64,000 bases of DNA. Origin: Atrichornis clamosus. Its lineage: Eukaryota > Chordata > Aves > Passeriformes > Menuridae. Where the stretch lies: NCBI GenBank assembly GCA_013400975.1, contig WBMZ01003507.1:62001-126000 (forward strand), given 5' to 3'. Below the pieces are notes generated by a model that did no database searches, had not been told where the DNA came from, and was given only the letters and a program-made list of their open reading frames with translations. How positions within the stretch are numbered: position 1 is the first letter of the stretch; each line of letters opens with the position of its first letter. Positions 10,301-22,100 of this stretch are shown here, in pieces. The position numbers and the translations under genes were made by a program.

Positions 10301-12829
10301 CACAGTTACCTTGCAACTTCAGGTGGTGGCTGTCATATTAAAAAATCTCAGGAGTCTGAATTCAAGTTAATGTTGGATTGATAGTAAATTTCTAAATTCT
10401 CTCTCTGTTTCTGACTGAAGAAGCTGTTCTTGCACTGTTCGCTTTGTAGCATTTTACACTTTCTGTCAGAGATTAAGAAAATGGCTCTAGCAACTGAGTC
10501 ATAACCTAAAGTGCCAAAGATGTTGGTTCTTTAGGTTGTACCTATTACTCAGTCAAGCTGAGCAGAGTTTCTTCACTCTGCTTCAGGAACATATCCAAAG
10601 CTGTTCCCACGTGGTTTCTGCTCCCTGCTGGTCTACCAGTGGCTCTGTCTGTAGGATTTTTCTACTGTCTTGAGCTTCATCCAGTGAGTCTATCTGCCAC
10701 TAGTACGTTCTCTGCAACCCCCAAATCCTTATCTGATTATTAAAGCAGGCAGGGAGGAGGCCGTAAGAAGCCTCTCATGGTGGTTTCAGCGTGGCACAGC
10801 TTTCCCCTCCCTGAGCCCAAGGTCCTGTGTCTATTATTCCGTGGTTTTTCTTGGCCTGCTCAGGTCAGGCAGTGTCAGCATTTGCCAGGAGGTGCTGCAG
10901 TGGAGCACCATGTGGATGCAGACTCCTGCCCTGGATTCGTTTGTAGTCACTGTACAGAAAAGGAATAAAGGAAAAATATCCCCTTGCTCTATCAGTGTAT
11001 TGATGACTCCTGTTCTGGGGTGACCAGCTGAGGAGACAGGGCTCTCCCAAGGCCATGCCCACCAAATGCAGTCGGAGCCAGGAAGTGGAGGGAGCTGGGG
11101 TGAGGTGGCACACCCGTGACATGCATCGTGTCCCGCAGAGTTACAGCCTTGATCGTCCACATTACTCCTCAGAGAGGAGAAATCATCTTCCCCTCCAGAG
11201 GAAGAAGTGTAATGCCCTGTGTCCAATTTTCTTTTCATTGCTGTTTTTATTATGGAAACAAAATGTTCACTGATTCTAAGATGAAAATGGAGAGAACTAA
11301 TTTTTGTAGTTCTTGCTAATAAAATTCTTAATGTGTTCCTCTCCCATTATCATAAAGATTGTTATAGTTTACTTTATCTCTGGAATCTTATTGTTTTCCC
11401 CTGAATTCATGGGCATTCTTTATTTTCAAAACTATTTTCATCTATTGAGATACTCCTTTATCTTATCTTTACCCTCATAGTTAGTATGAACATATCTTTA
11501 TTATCCTACTTCTCTTTTCAAAACAGTAAGTGGCTACTGATCACAAAAGCCTTAGAGTCTTTAGAAGATGAGGCAGTAAAACTACTGGAAGCACTGGGTA
11601 AGGAGAAATTTGGAGTTTGCAAGTAACCAAAAATCTGATAGCAAGGTAATACAAAGCCATTTAAAAACTAGTAATTCCAGTAGTATTGAGAAGTGTCAGC
11701 TTAGTTTGCTATATCGTGAATGCTGCAGATAATACACTGAGCTGGGCCCTGTTCATACTGGTAAAATGCAGGTCAAGTGCACACATCAAATGCTATATGG
11801 TTTGGGGACAGGTTGTTATAATCTGGCTGTACTGGAACCAGTCTTCCTACCTGCCTCATGCCTGAGCGTACTTAAAAATGGGTTACAGTGAGTGTTAAAG
11901 GGCTGCTGTCCAACCATAAGGTATTTTTCCCTCTGGAAATATTTTGGACCTTGTAAGGACCCAAGCTAAACTAAAATGATGCAGTTGCAAAGATTTACTG
12001 GAAAACACCTCTAAGCTGTCTGCACTAACATCTGTGATTTACGAGCACAAGAGTTGTTCTGAGAGCAGGACAGGCGAGTGTGGCCTCAAGATCAGCTCCT
12101 GGTGAAGGCCCTGCTGCACAGACATGGGTCACAAAGGAGCCTGAAAACCGACAAGGGGAGAGCAAGGCTTCTTTGCAGGGATTATTTTCATCCCCAGAAA
12201 AACAAGAAAAGAAAGAACAGGAATTCAGGGTGATTCTTACTCGTATTGCACTTACAGAGTGCAAGACTGCAGTGTGTGGCCCAGCCTTTGCACAGGTGTA
12301 GTGGTCCCACCGAGCACCTGCAGAGCCGAGGGGTTCCAGGAGGCTGTCAAGGTGTCACAAGGCGCACTGTCACTCACTTTTCCTCCCTGGCTTGTGCCAC
12401 ACTCTCTGAGCTGGGCTGATAGTCCCAGGTGGTAACCAGAGGAGACAACACAGTTCATCTTCAGGCCCCAAAGTCTGTTTGACTGGACCTAGGTAGCAAA
12501 TAAACAAAAGGAGAGAATCAGGATTGTCAAGAAATTCTGTGAACTTGACTTCTGAAATCCTAAACTTTTGTCTGTCCTGCCCTGGGATGGCAGCAGGAGT
12601 CTAGTAATGAGCATGGCATGAAGAAAGACTGAAACACCTCTTATCTGTGCAACCCCACAGTGGAATTCACCTGTGTTTTCTTTTGACACCTGGCCAAATG
12701 AGTGGCCTTTTCCTGGAATAACCTGGAAGCTGGCAGCTAGCAGGGAGCCAGAGCGGTGATGGATTGCCCAGGCAGCTACAGTGACTCTGGTGTCAGTGGG
12801 CAACAGGGCAGCCGGAATCCTTCGTTTTG
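7346..12829. other. Gene-free unique sequence
   Basis: No exon or repeat family is recognised. A GC-rich patch at about 7440-7740 holds overlapping open frames on both strands (60-99 codons) with no resemblance to known proteins. A second small GC-rich region lies near 11030-11110. The part around 11320-11530 is very AT-rich. The rest is unremarkable. Confidence 0.5.
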
Positions 12830-13270
12830 CCAAATGTCCCCTCCACGTCCTCTGAGCCAGCAGGGCACGTAAAGCGTTTGAAGTGCAGCACGAATCAGGC
12901 CAGCCTTGCTGCCAGCACTCGCTGCCAGCAGGACCCCCCGTTCAGACCCGCACTCCTGCCGCTCATCTCCTTTGCACCGAGCCAAACGCTCGCGGTGGCT
13001 TTTCCTCACCCTCTCTCTGCTGACAGCAAGCTGTTCCCATCGCTGCTGAGGCGAGAAGGAGCGGGCTGGGCGGGCTGTGCGTCACCAGCAGATGGGAAAA
13101 CACGCGGCCCTCGTCCTGCCGGAGCAAGGCTGGCCTCCCTGCACATTGCTATGGCAACCCCAGGCTCTGGGGTGGCAGTGCCATCAGGGAAACCTGGAGC
13201 TGTAGTGCCAGGAAAGGGCGCGAGGCTCTCATCACCACTCCTTTTCCCCACGCCGTTGAACTCAGACCGC
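12830..13270. promoter_or_regulatory. CpG-bearing GC-rich patch around an X-box
   Basis: This block is richer in G, C and CpG than its surroundings and contains an RFX-type X-box at 13145-13158. Open frames of 121-149 codons cover it on both strands, typical of stop-poor GC-rich DNA; neither resembles a known protein. It could be a small CpG island or distal regulatory element. No TATA box, initiator or splice donor decides between these. Confidence 0.35.
13145..13158 (-). promoter_or_regulatory. RFX X-box-like palindrome
   Basis: The plus strand reads ATTGCTATGGCAAC, whose reverse complement GTTGCCATAGCAAT is close to the RFX X-box GTTGCCATGGCAAC, with both half-sites present and no spacer. 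RFX factors bind such sites in promoters of ciliary, neuronal and MHC class II genes. A single site with no recognised gene beside it shows binding potential only. Confidence 0.5.
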
Positions 13271-13384
13271 CACTGAACCTGCTCACTGCTGTGGAGCACA
13301 GGCTGTGAGATTCCTGGAGACCTGAGCTTTCCTGGTTTTTTCATCATAGCAGTTTCTGCTGTAATGTCCACAAATGGCTAGTAC
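13271..13384. other. Short spacer
   Basis: Nothing is recognised in this short stretch between the GC-rich patch and the A18 tract. Confidence 0.4.
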
Positions 13385-13402
13385 AAAAAAAAAAAAAAAA
13401 AA
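13385..13402 (+). repeat. A18 homopolymer tract
   Basis: Eighteen consecutive A residues. I see no AATAAA within about 30 bases upstream and no recognisable retrocopy, so a simple homopolymer is more likely than a retroposed poly-A tail. Confidence 0.85.
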
Positions 13403-13673
13403 GACAACAGATGGATAAAAGCTAATTATAGAGGCTGGCAAAAAATGGTGGAGGCTCTCTCCATGCTGGCAGTAGTTCACTTCAGATGTGATTAATGCTG
13501 GCTAGTGTGGGCACAGCCAAAGCTTGTACAACCCTAGATAAATAATAATGAAGTTTAAAAAGATATAAGCTCCTTGAGTTAATAATTTTAACAGGCTGTG
13601 AGAAATGTTGCTGTTCTCATGGTAACTGAAAAGCTGTAATTTCATCTCTAATTTGAGCATGCCTGATTATACA

Positions 13674-13717
13674 GTGTGCAGATATGGGGTGTGCAGATAT
13701 AATATGTGTGCAGATAG
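13674..13717 (+). repeat. Short imperfect tandem repeat
   Basis: The unit GTGTGCAGATA occurs three times, with short interruptions (TGGG and ATAT). It is a small degenerate minisatellite-like tract with no evident function. Confidence 0.8.
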
Positions 13718-14929
13718 CTTTCTGATGGGAACGTCTTTCTCTCTTCCTTAATTGAAGCCTCTTTAATGAAATGATATTATTGTACAGTTTGGGCAAACAC
13801 TTCAAAATGGACTAATTAGCACTAAATACACCACTGAAAAGTGTAGCAGAATTATTTGGAACTAAACTGTTATTGCTGTTGCAACCTTTGGTTTCTATAT
13901 TAATAGATGCCTGATACTGATGTATGTGGGCATCTCTCAGGGCTCTTCAGGAGATTCTGAATGCATTTACCTCTCACTGGTGGTTGCATTTGTAGAGTCA
14001 CATTTGTTAGACAAGAAAGAAATGTGTTTAGTGGTCCTCACCTCTGTTCTAGAAACATATGCTCGCTTTTTGAACAACTCAAGAACAAAAACTCTCAGAG
14101 GTCAAAACCACCCAAGGATTTGGACGGTCAGATTTTTCTATCATGGCTTTGACCAAGATATCAAGACACACAAAGATATCAAGAGTCTCATCCTTTCCAC
14201 AGTGATTCTGAAAAAATATGAATAAGGCACCGAAATGTGTGCTGCAGGTGCAAGGCTGAGAATGAGGCTCTGGGAAAACCAGCAAGAATTAGGCCCATGA
14301 TTCTTTAGCACTTTAAAAAGTGTTATCTGTGGTCCTTTTCAGTTTGTTACAATGGCTTAGTCAGGGAAGCCAAATGGCAGCATATGTAATGGACGCACTT
14401 TGGGTAGCTGTACAAAACCACCTCCATGGACTACTAATCTTAAACCATCTCCACTGCTCATTTTTCCCATTAAAGCTCTATATTCAGGTTTATTATTCTC
14501 TATCACTTGGAGAACATTCAACCGCCTGATACCGGGGCAGTTCCAAAGCAGTTGGAGAGTACTTAGAAATATGAAATAGTGCTTTGATTATAGGAAAACA
14601 TGTGACCTTGCCCCAGGTGGATGTGCACAGGGATTGAACTGGGACCCCAGTTACCCAGGGGAAGGAGCAGGTGTGTGGGTGGTCTGAGGAGCCTCCAGCA
14701 CCTCAGGGAGGGAGCTGGAGCCGAGCGTGGAGGAAGAGAAAATCAATATTTTCAGCTTCTTGGTTTTATCTTTCAGCGTAGACAGATTGGCATGTGATGG
14801 AACAGACACATTTCACCGTTAGCTTTTCAAAGGCTGTTACTTCAGAATCATTAACCTGGCTGAGATCTTTGCATTCTTCTCTCTGCTTTGTTGAATGCTT
14901 TCATAGCAGCAATTGGTGGTGGCTCACAT
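13718..14929. other. Gene-free unique sequence
   Basis: No repeat family or exon is recognised. The longest open frame (101 codons, 13920-14225) has no familiar domain. A GC-rich piece near 14610-14730 has several GGG runs, but the loops are too long for a standard quadruplex motif. Confidence 0.5.
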
Positions 14930-15080
14930 ATGCTTAAAGCTGCAAAAATAGTATTTTAATTTATCCTAATTCAGAATTAAATTGTCTTGCATTGTTGGCT
15001 AATTAAATGTTCAAAGAAGTGATAAATTAAGCAGGTTGATCATTACAACACAAGTAATTAGTCAGTCCAAATGAATCTGA
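14930..15080. promoter_or_regulatory. Candidate homeodomain-motif-rich element
   Basis: This AT-rich, non-repetitive block has TAATTA at 15000-15005 and 15055-15060, further ATTAA cores at about 14976 and 15026, and a TGATCATTA stretch between them. Spaced TAATTA motifs are typical of homeobox-bound enhancers. Such motifs also arise by chance in AT-rich DNA, so only alignment with other birds and mammals would settle it. Confidence 0.27.
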
Positions 15081-18000
15081 GCCTTGAAATCCACAGTCCC
15101 TGAGATGACAGGAATTTTGGGGATGTACAGGAATGTAAAGTGTGTGTCAAGGTTTAAGAGGAAAAAATGTCCTTGAATATTTCATGTTCACAACATTGAG
15201 ATTTTCAGGCTGTTTAATTTGTGCATAAGGAATTCTTTTTCTGGTGCCACTAAGAGAAGATGAAGTTTCAAGATCGAACCTTGAGATGCTGAGATTTGCA
15301 GCTGGTTTCCTACAGGCTCTGACATCTTCCTGTGTTACACACATAGGAACATATCTGTTCGTGAAACAGGTATGAGTGGGACAAACAAAAGCACAAAACC
15401 TCTAACTCCCTTGACATTAGTTAAATCTAAATAGGGAGTTATAAATGTGGCAGGGAACTTCCATTCACAGAGGTTTGCATCCACTGTTTTACTAAAAGTT
15501 CTCCCTGGGATCAAATGATGTCAAATCTAAAGACTAAAACGTTTGTTCTGAAAATCTCAGCCTTTCTGTGCACCTGCTCAAATTCTCAAGACAGATTTCT
15601 GCCAGAAAAAACTAAAATCTGTAAAATGCATTGTGATAGCAGCCTGATATTCTTCCAAGATATCCGAGTGCTCCTCCACCCTCCCACCTGGCTGACCCTG
15701 TAGAAGGTGCCAGGAAGGGGGAGGTGGGCACATGGTTCAGCAGCACCACAGTGTTGGGACTGTCTGGAATGTGAAGCTGGGGCTGGTGTGGCTGGGACAG
15801 GTCATGCCATCCTGCAGCTGAGAACAGGGGTGGAAACCAGTCAGGAGATGTACTGAGATTGTTTAATTAAAGCACCAAAGGTTTGTAGGGGAGGGACCTT
15901 TCCCTGTCTGTGCAACCATACCACGCACTGTTTGGTCTGTAGTAGAGTTCTCTTCTCTCTTCCGTTGCATTTAGAAAAGTTAGATTTGAAATTTCCAGTC
16001 TTCTGCAGTGGAAACAACAAATAGTAATTGCTAATAGTGTCTCTCAAGGGCAAATTTCCAATGCAGGCTTCCCACAGGCTGTTTCTCTCACCTGTCCACA
16101 GGTCTGGAACCAATATTTAGATCATTCTCTTAGTGCTGCTGCACTAGCTAAACTACTGTCTCTTCTTCTGCCCACCTTTTCTAGAGGTAATAAGTTTTAA
16201 AGGTCTTCTGCTTGTCTGACATGAAGAAAATGTCTCATCATGGCTTTTCAGTTTATCTACTATTTCCTTGTGTCATGGGTTATAACTTGTTTCCTGAACT
16301 CCTACTCGTTTTGCTGAATCAGCTGGTATTTCATATTGCAAATGTTGCTCTTCAAATTGAAGCTTCTACAATGTTCCAATTTCTTTTTTTTTTTTCTTTT
16401 CTGAGCTCTAATTGGTCTAGCTGGATTATGTTAATTATTTCTGATCAAAACTGCTTAATAAGCATGTCAGGTCAATTAGTGAGGGTCTCTGGAGTTTAAG
16501 ATAGTTATTTTATTTTCTTTTTTAGCTATCATGTAGGCAATCCATTGTTACACATTTTATGTTTCTAGAGATATCCCTGAATTAATGAAAAGTTAACAGA
16601 CTGAGATGTAAGAAAATGCTTCATAAACATCTACCAATATCTTACACTGGGGATCACTGGTACCTAAAATGCTGCTTTAATGCTTCAGCATTGAAATCAA
16701 TCTTGAAGGCAGAGTTCATGGCCTCGCAGCTGGCCCACGAGGGGACAAGCATCAGGAGAGCCATGTACTGCCCGGAGCCTGAGGGAGGCAGGTCAGAACA
16801 GGGGAAGCTGCAGCCATGAGTGCTGTCCCTTCCTGTCCATAAACAGCAGGGATAACAGTAATTTCCCATCCGCAAGATCCATCTGAGTAACTCTCTGTAA
16901 AATACGGAAAGGCTGCTAAATGTTGTTGTATTTATTTCTTGCAGATAACTTCTTGTAATACTCATTCGTAAACACAGAAGTCTTTAGATTACACTGGCGT
17001 AGTGGATGTCAGAGAAAAGCTGTCCACAGATTTAAGGTGGGGTTTTTTTTTAATATTCTAAATACTTGATTTATTTCTGTGAATGTAGGTTTTCATCAAA
17101 CCATCTTTCTCCTTAATTGAGCTAATAACTTTACTGCTGTCCTCCTCTTTGTTCAGTCTGGCAAGCAATTTCCCAGCCTCATCTCCCATCTCATATATCC
17201 ACATTTGATCTGATTATTAGCATTTAATCTTCTACAAAACTCAGTGCATGATATTCAAAGCCCAGCCTTACTTAAGGAAGCAATACCTTTTGGTGTGCTG
17301 GGTGTCACACATCTCCTTTGTAAGGTAACAATTTTATCTCAAGTTATTGCAAGTTATTTGCTCTCCATTTTCCTCCCCCCTTCCCTTTTCTAACTGGCAT
17401 AAGACTCTTCATAAGGAGGTACAAATGAGGATGGTTCTGGACTGCTCAGGTGGGTGATCAGCTGTCTGGGGTAGCCACAGCAGTGCCAGCTGTGTCCCTG
17501 CTGAGGTCCCTGCAGCCTGAAGCGTGGACTTGGCAGCAGAGGCAGGATGGGGAACCGAGGCGTTGCTGAGTACAGCAAACCACAGAGACAGAATTTCTGG
17601 GCCTTTGGCGCACACATACATGCACAAATCACCTTTTGCTCGTAAACCTAACTGGGATTATGGACCACCAAGGCTGACTATTCAGAGTTTAAAGATGTTT
17701 AAATCCAGAAAAAAAATTTTCAAGAAATGGCAAGTGATCGTATAGCCACGAATTTGTCTGCAGTGTAGGAGCAGAGTGCACACTGTTACCAGTGGGCTGG
17801 TTACTGAGAGAATGACCTGCGGTATCACCACTACTCCTTCTTCACTTCTGCAGGTCTTTCCTTCAGTTGTTTCCAGCTAAACTCCTGGAGATCTGTTCTA
17901 AGCTTTTCCCAGATGCAATTTGGCATGACATTTGTTTGCTGCTGTAAACAAACCCGAGAACTGCAGATGACCAGAGGTGCACAGTCGTATTGCAATGCCT

Positions 18001-19177
18001 GCTGCATTCTCACCCTGTCTTGGGTGGGGATTTTGCTGCTGTCCCAGTGGCTCATCTGGACCTCACTCCCTCCCCACTTTGGGAATCAAGGAACCAGGTT
18101 ATCAGGAACAACCCTTTTTTAAACAGTTAGTAGGAGTGAACGTTCCTTGTTTTGATAAATCAAGGCTTAAAACTTGCTAGAAAACAGTTCTCTTTGCTAC
18201 TGTGCCTTTTCCACGTGTGCCAAGTGCCCTCATCTGTGAAGCCACTGAATGGTCTTTTCTTGTTTCTAACAACAGGCCTACCCCTATGCACGTAGACACT
18301 GACTGTGTCAAACAGTAAATTATTTATCATTAGTCCAAGGTGCTTCATTTATGTCACATAATTAACCTATCAAATTAACAGGGAAGAGGAGTCGAAAAAA
18401 ACATGACACTCTGAGTTCAAAATCTTCTCTACATAGCATGAAAATGGAACACAATTGAATTTACCATTTAGGTCTTCTTAGTTCAAACATTTTCTGCATT
18501 TTATTAAGAAAAAATGTTTCCTTTGGGTCTCATTTACAGCAATATTTTAAATACAAGATTTTTCTCTTCTATGCAGTTATATTTAAAGGATATAAATGAT
18601 TGAACTCTGAAAAATAGAGTACTGCTCATTATCTTCACACTGCATGAGTTTGAGAGTGTAGGGTGTTTTTGTTAGATTTTTGACAAATTGTGTTTTTAGT
18701 CTTGTTTCTATGGGATGTTGGGAGGGGTGTTTAATTTCAGATCTGATTAGAACTGTGAACTGGTCATTTTGGGACTTGATTGCTAACAGCTGAGACATTA
18801 TGGGACATTCTGCAATGGAAGATTTGAAATGGCTGAGGGAAAACTGCTCTTAGTGATTAATAACACCTTTGCTCTAGACTTCCTCCAGCCAACATGCTCT
18901 GAAAATTGTGTGCAGAAGGCTTGGGCTGTGCAGCCAGGCTGAGAGCAGGGTGTTGTGTGCTCTGCAGACACCCACAGAACAGGGAAGAAAATAATATTTG
19001 TCAAAGATGTAGGAGCTGCACCTCCTAACAAGGAAGTCTATGGCTTTCCATCTTGGATACCACTGTAGTGCTTATTGAAGTACTCACATATTCCACTTAC
19101 CCACTTGCAAGCGGCCTCCTCGGGGTGACCAGCTCCACAGCAGAGCTTGGGGGATGGCCAGATATATGCGAATATGC
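15081..19177. other. Gene-free unique sequence
   Basis: No exon or repeat family is recognised. There is a T12 run at 16384-16395 and T-rich DNA near 17041-17050. Open frames reach only 103 codons (minus strand, 16654-16965), and the overlapping frames on the other strand point to chance. Confidence 0.5.
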
Positions 19178-19198
19178 TTTTTTTTTTTTTTTTTTTTT
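19178..19198 (+). repeat. T21 homopolymer tract
   Basis: Twenty-one consecutive T residues, the longest homopolymer in the window. It could be a simple slippage repeat or the reverse complement of a poly-A tail. The flanking sequence to the right does not resemble a known retroposon. Confidence 0.85.
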
Positions 19199-22100
19199 AA
19201 TGCAAGGAACTAAACTAGACACTTTTCAAACAAAGCTTCAGTTATTCTGAGGCAAATGCAGAACGTGTTCAGCAAGCTGGATGCACTTGGCTCAGACCTG
19301 GTGACGCAAGTACAGTGACTGGGCTTTGTCGTATTTAACACGCTGTCGTATCACAGTGTCATGGTGTATGCTTCAGCGTGGTTCCAACACCTCATGCACG
19401 CACCTCATGAAAGAGAGGTAGTTTATCTTCTAGCAGATCCTGGTGCTATAGTTCCCCCCCACAGCTGGTCAGCTTGTCATCAGCTGATCTTCGTGCATGT
19501 GCACAAACGTGTCCTGAAACACTTCTGGAGCTTCCTTCCAGCAGCCCTTCACTCCAGGCTGCCTGCACACAGCTGTGGCAAAAGCAGCAGCCTTATCCCA
19601 GAAGTCACTGAATCTGCAACTGATAAGGAAACCCCCAGCCTGAAATGCTTACAAAGGAAACATCCTACCACTGTGCTGGTCCCCTTGTGATCCCACACTG
19701 CTGCTGTGCACCGGAACCAGTCTCTTTCCAAGTACAAACACACCCCTCTGCCAGAGGGGAGCCCAAACCTGCTTGTGTGAGGGGTCAGAGAGCTTCAGTA
19801 CCACGCACATGTTGTTACTGCCCCGTGTTCATCAGTGCTAATTGCAAGGCATTGCTGAGGCACAAGTGACGGCAGCCGGTGAGGAAATGACCAAAGGATC
19901 CTACAAAGGTTCTGTCCTCGGTTGAAACAATGGACAGCACATCCCAGCGCTTCTCTCCTAGCTGGGAAGGATTTTCTCCAGTCAAAACCCTCAATAGAAG
20001 CAGGATTCGCACGCACATGGAGACGTGGCTCAGCAAAAGCCTAGGCAATCCATTAGAAAATGCAGGTCTTCCTAATTACAGCGCTTGGTGTAACCTTCTG
20101 CCTCGTACAGCAGGAGAGAAGAATCCAAACCCACAAAAGCATTAAGCTCTGCAAATGTGAGGATCCGACAGGCACGAGGTGGCTCATCTTGTCTGGGGTT
20201 TTTGCACACAAACAAAGCTGTATTCAAACATAAAGAAAACATCTTTTTTCTCCTTGAAGGAACAAAATGTGAGTGAAGCATTGTGGATTTTTGTTTGGGG
20301 TTTTATTTTGGTTTCAATGTTTTTATTTCCTCTAAGTGTGTTTGTACAAAGTTTCGGGCACAGATTCTCTAACTTTATTGAAGTCTTCTCAAGTAGGCTC
20401 TCTTCAACAATGTATCTAAAGACATTTTGATGTGTAAAAGCTCATGAAGAGCGGTTAATGTGATAAAAGCGGAAGCTTGAAGCAATGACATCTAAAGAGA
20501 GTCTGTCTGAAGATCTTGAAATCAGATAGAATAAAGAGAAGGCTAAAATGACAAACATGTTTGATCTTACGTACTTAAACAGAAAATCATTTCTGAGCCC
20601 TGTCTTATCCTATCAAGGAGCTGATGAATGTCTCAGATTTAGATACATGTAGCTATATTTGCTACTGAGAAAATTACATACTTGCCCTTTTGCACCAGTA
20701 CTGTAGTTTGGCAGTTTATTGATTTAAAAACCCAAATCACCCACTTCATTCCTCCTCCCCTCTCTGCCTAAAAAAGTACTCAAGTGGAAAACAGAAGCTG
20801 GCTTTCTTCTACAAGGAAGGAATTAATTTCCTTAAGGAAAAGCAATGAAATGCCTCCAAAAATGAAGTACTGAGATGATTTTTGGGTCAAGTGGGGAAGC
20901 GCAATGCACAGAAGGCAGCTGTTGAGTCAAGTGCAGTCACTGCAGTGCAACCACACCACTTACAGGGGGAAGGGCAGGTAATAAGGGTGAGAGAAGACAA
21001 TTTCTGTGGCATTAAACCTACAAATTAAGGGAAAATTGGAAGGAATTACATGGCATGAACCCTAAACCTGTCATTTTTATACTCAAGTCTGGAGCTCCCA
21101 GATCAAGAGAAGCAGAGGAGGTAATGATGATCATCCTTAAATTTACCACTGGACATGAAGGCCACAGACAAGCTGAGACCTAGAGCCTCTCCCTTAGAAA
21201 CACAGGCTCTGTTCGTGCAGGATTGAAGGAAACAATATTTGCTCATATTTTGAAATGCTTCTTCCCTTAAGCCCATAAAGCCTGTAAAGACTTTCAAAAT
21301 GTTTTTTTACATAAGAAAACTTATTTTTCTTGTCTATGATCAGGAGGTTCCTAGTCCAACCCTTCCAGCTACGGAAAGCTTTTAGTATATCACGCCCTGG
21401 TGCAGGAAAGCACTTCAGGAGTTGCTTTCCTGTGAGTGCTCCATGACATATACAAGTCTGGGCTCCACATTCTGGGGCAGGCAGCCTTGAAGCCTTTAAA
21501 CTAAGTGAGGGTTCATTAGAAAAATTAATCTCTGTTGAATGATGCCCTGTTCCTTCCTCTTCCGAGGTGGTGCAAGGAGAAGTGCAGGAGGCTGGGAGGG
21601 CAGTCTGTAGTCACTGCCCCGCCTGGCACACTCAGCAGCCCAGCTGGTGCTTCCTGGCACTCTGCCCTTCCCACAGAGGGGCTGCTCAGCCCCTCACCAC
21701 TCTGGAAGGACCTGTGCCTTAGCTTTGCTTTGCTCCTGCCATCTCTGTCCAAAGCCCAGACGTGTCCACCTCCACATGTTCTCATGAGCAAGTCACTGAC
21801 CTAAACGCCATGTACCTGCATAGACAAAATCCCTAAATTCATGCAATAAACACGGCTAAAAAAAGAGTAAGGAGAAAGCATCAGGTCTAGATCAATGAAG
21901 GTTGGGGCCACCTAAGCCCACCATGCATGGGCTCCAGTCTGCAGAGAGCAGCAGTTTGAACATTATTTTAGAGATGCTCTAATTCCTTATGCACCCACAT
22001 CTCTGATATTATACTGAAGCTACACTTGAGTGTACAATATTTGCATTCCACTTGCTAATTCATGTTGCTTATTCTCTCTAATCTTGACATCACAGCACAA

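Noticed and set aside
12827..13371. 149- and 121-codon open frames on opposite strands
   Set aside because: Both overlap the CpG-bearing patch and neither resembles a known protein; base composition explains them.
13385..13402. A18 as the poly-A tail of a processed pseudogene
   Set aside because: No polyadenylation signal at the right distance upstream, no recognisable retrocopy and no target duplication.
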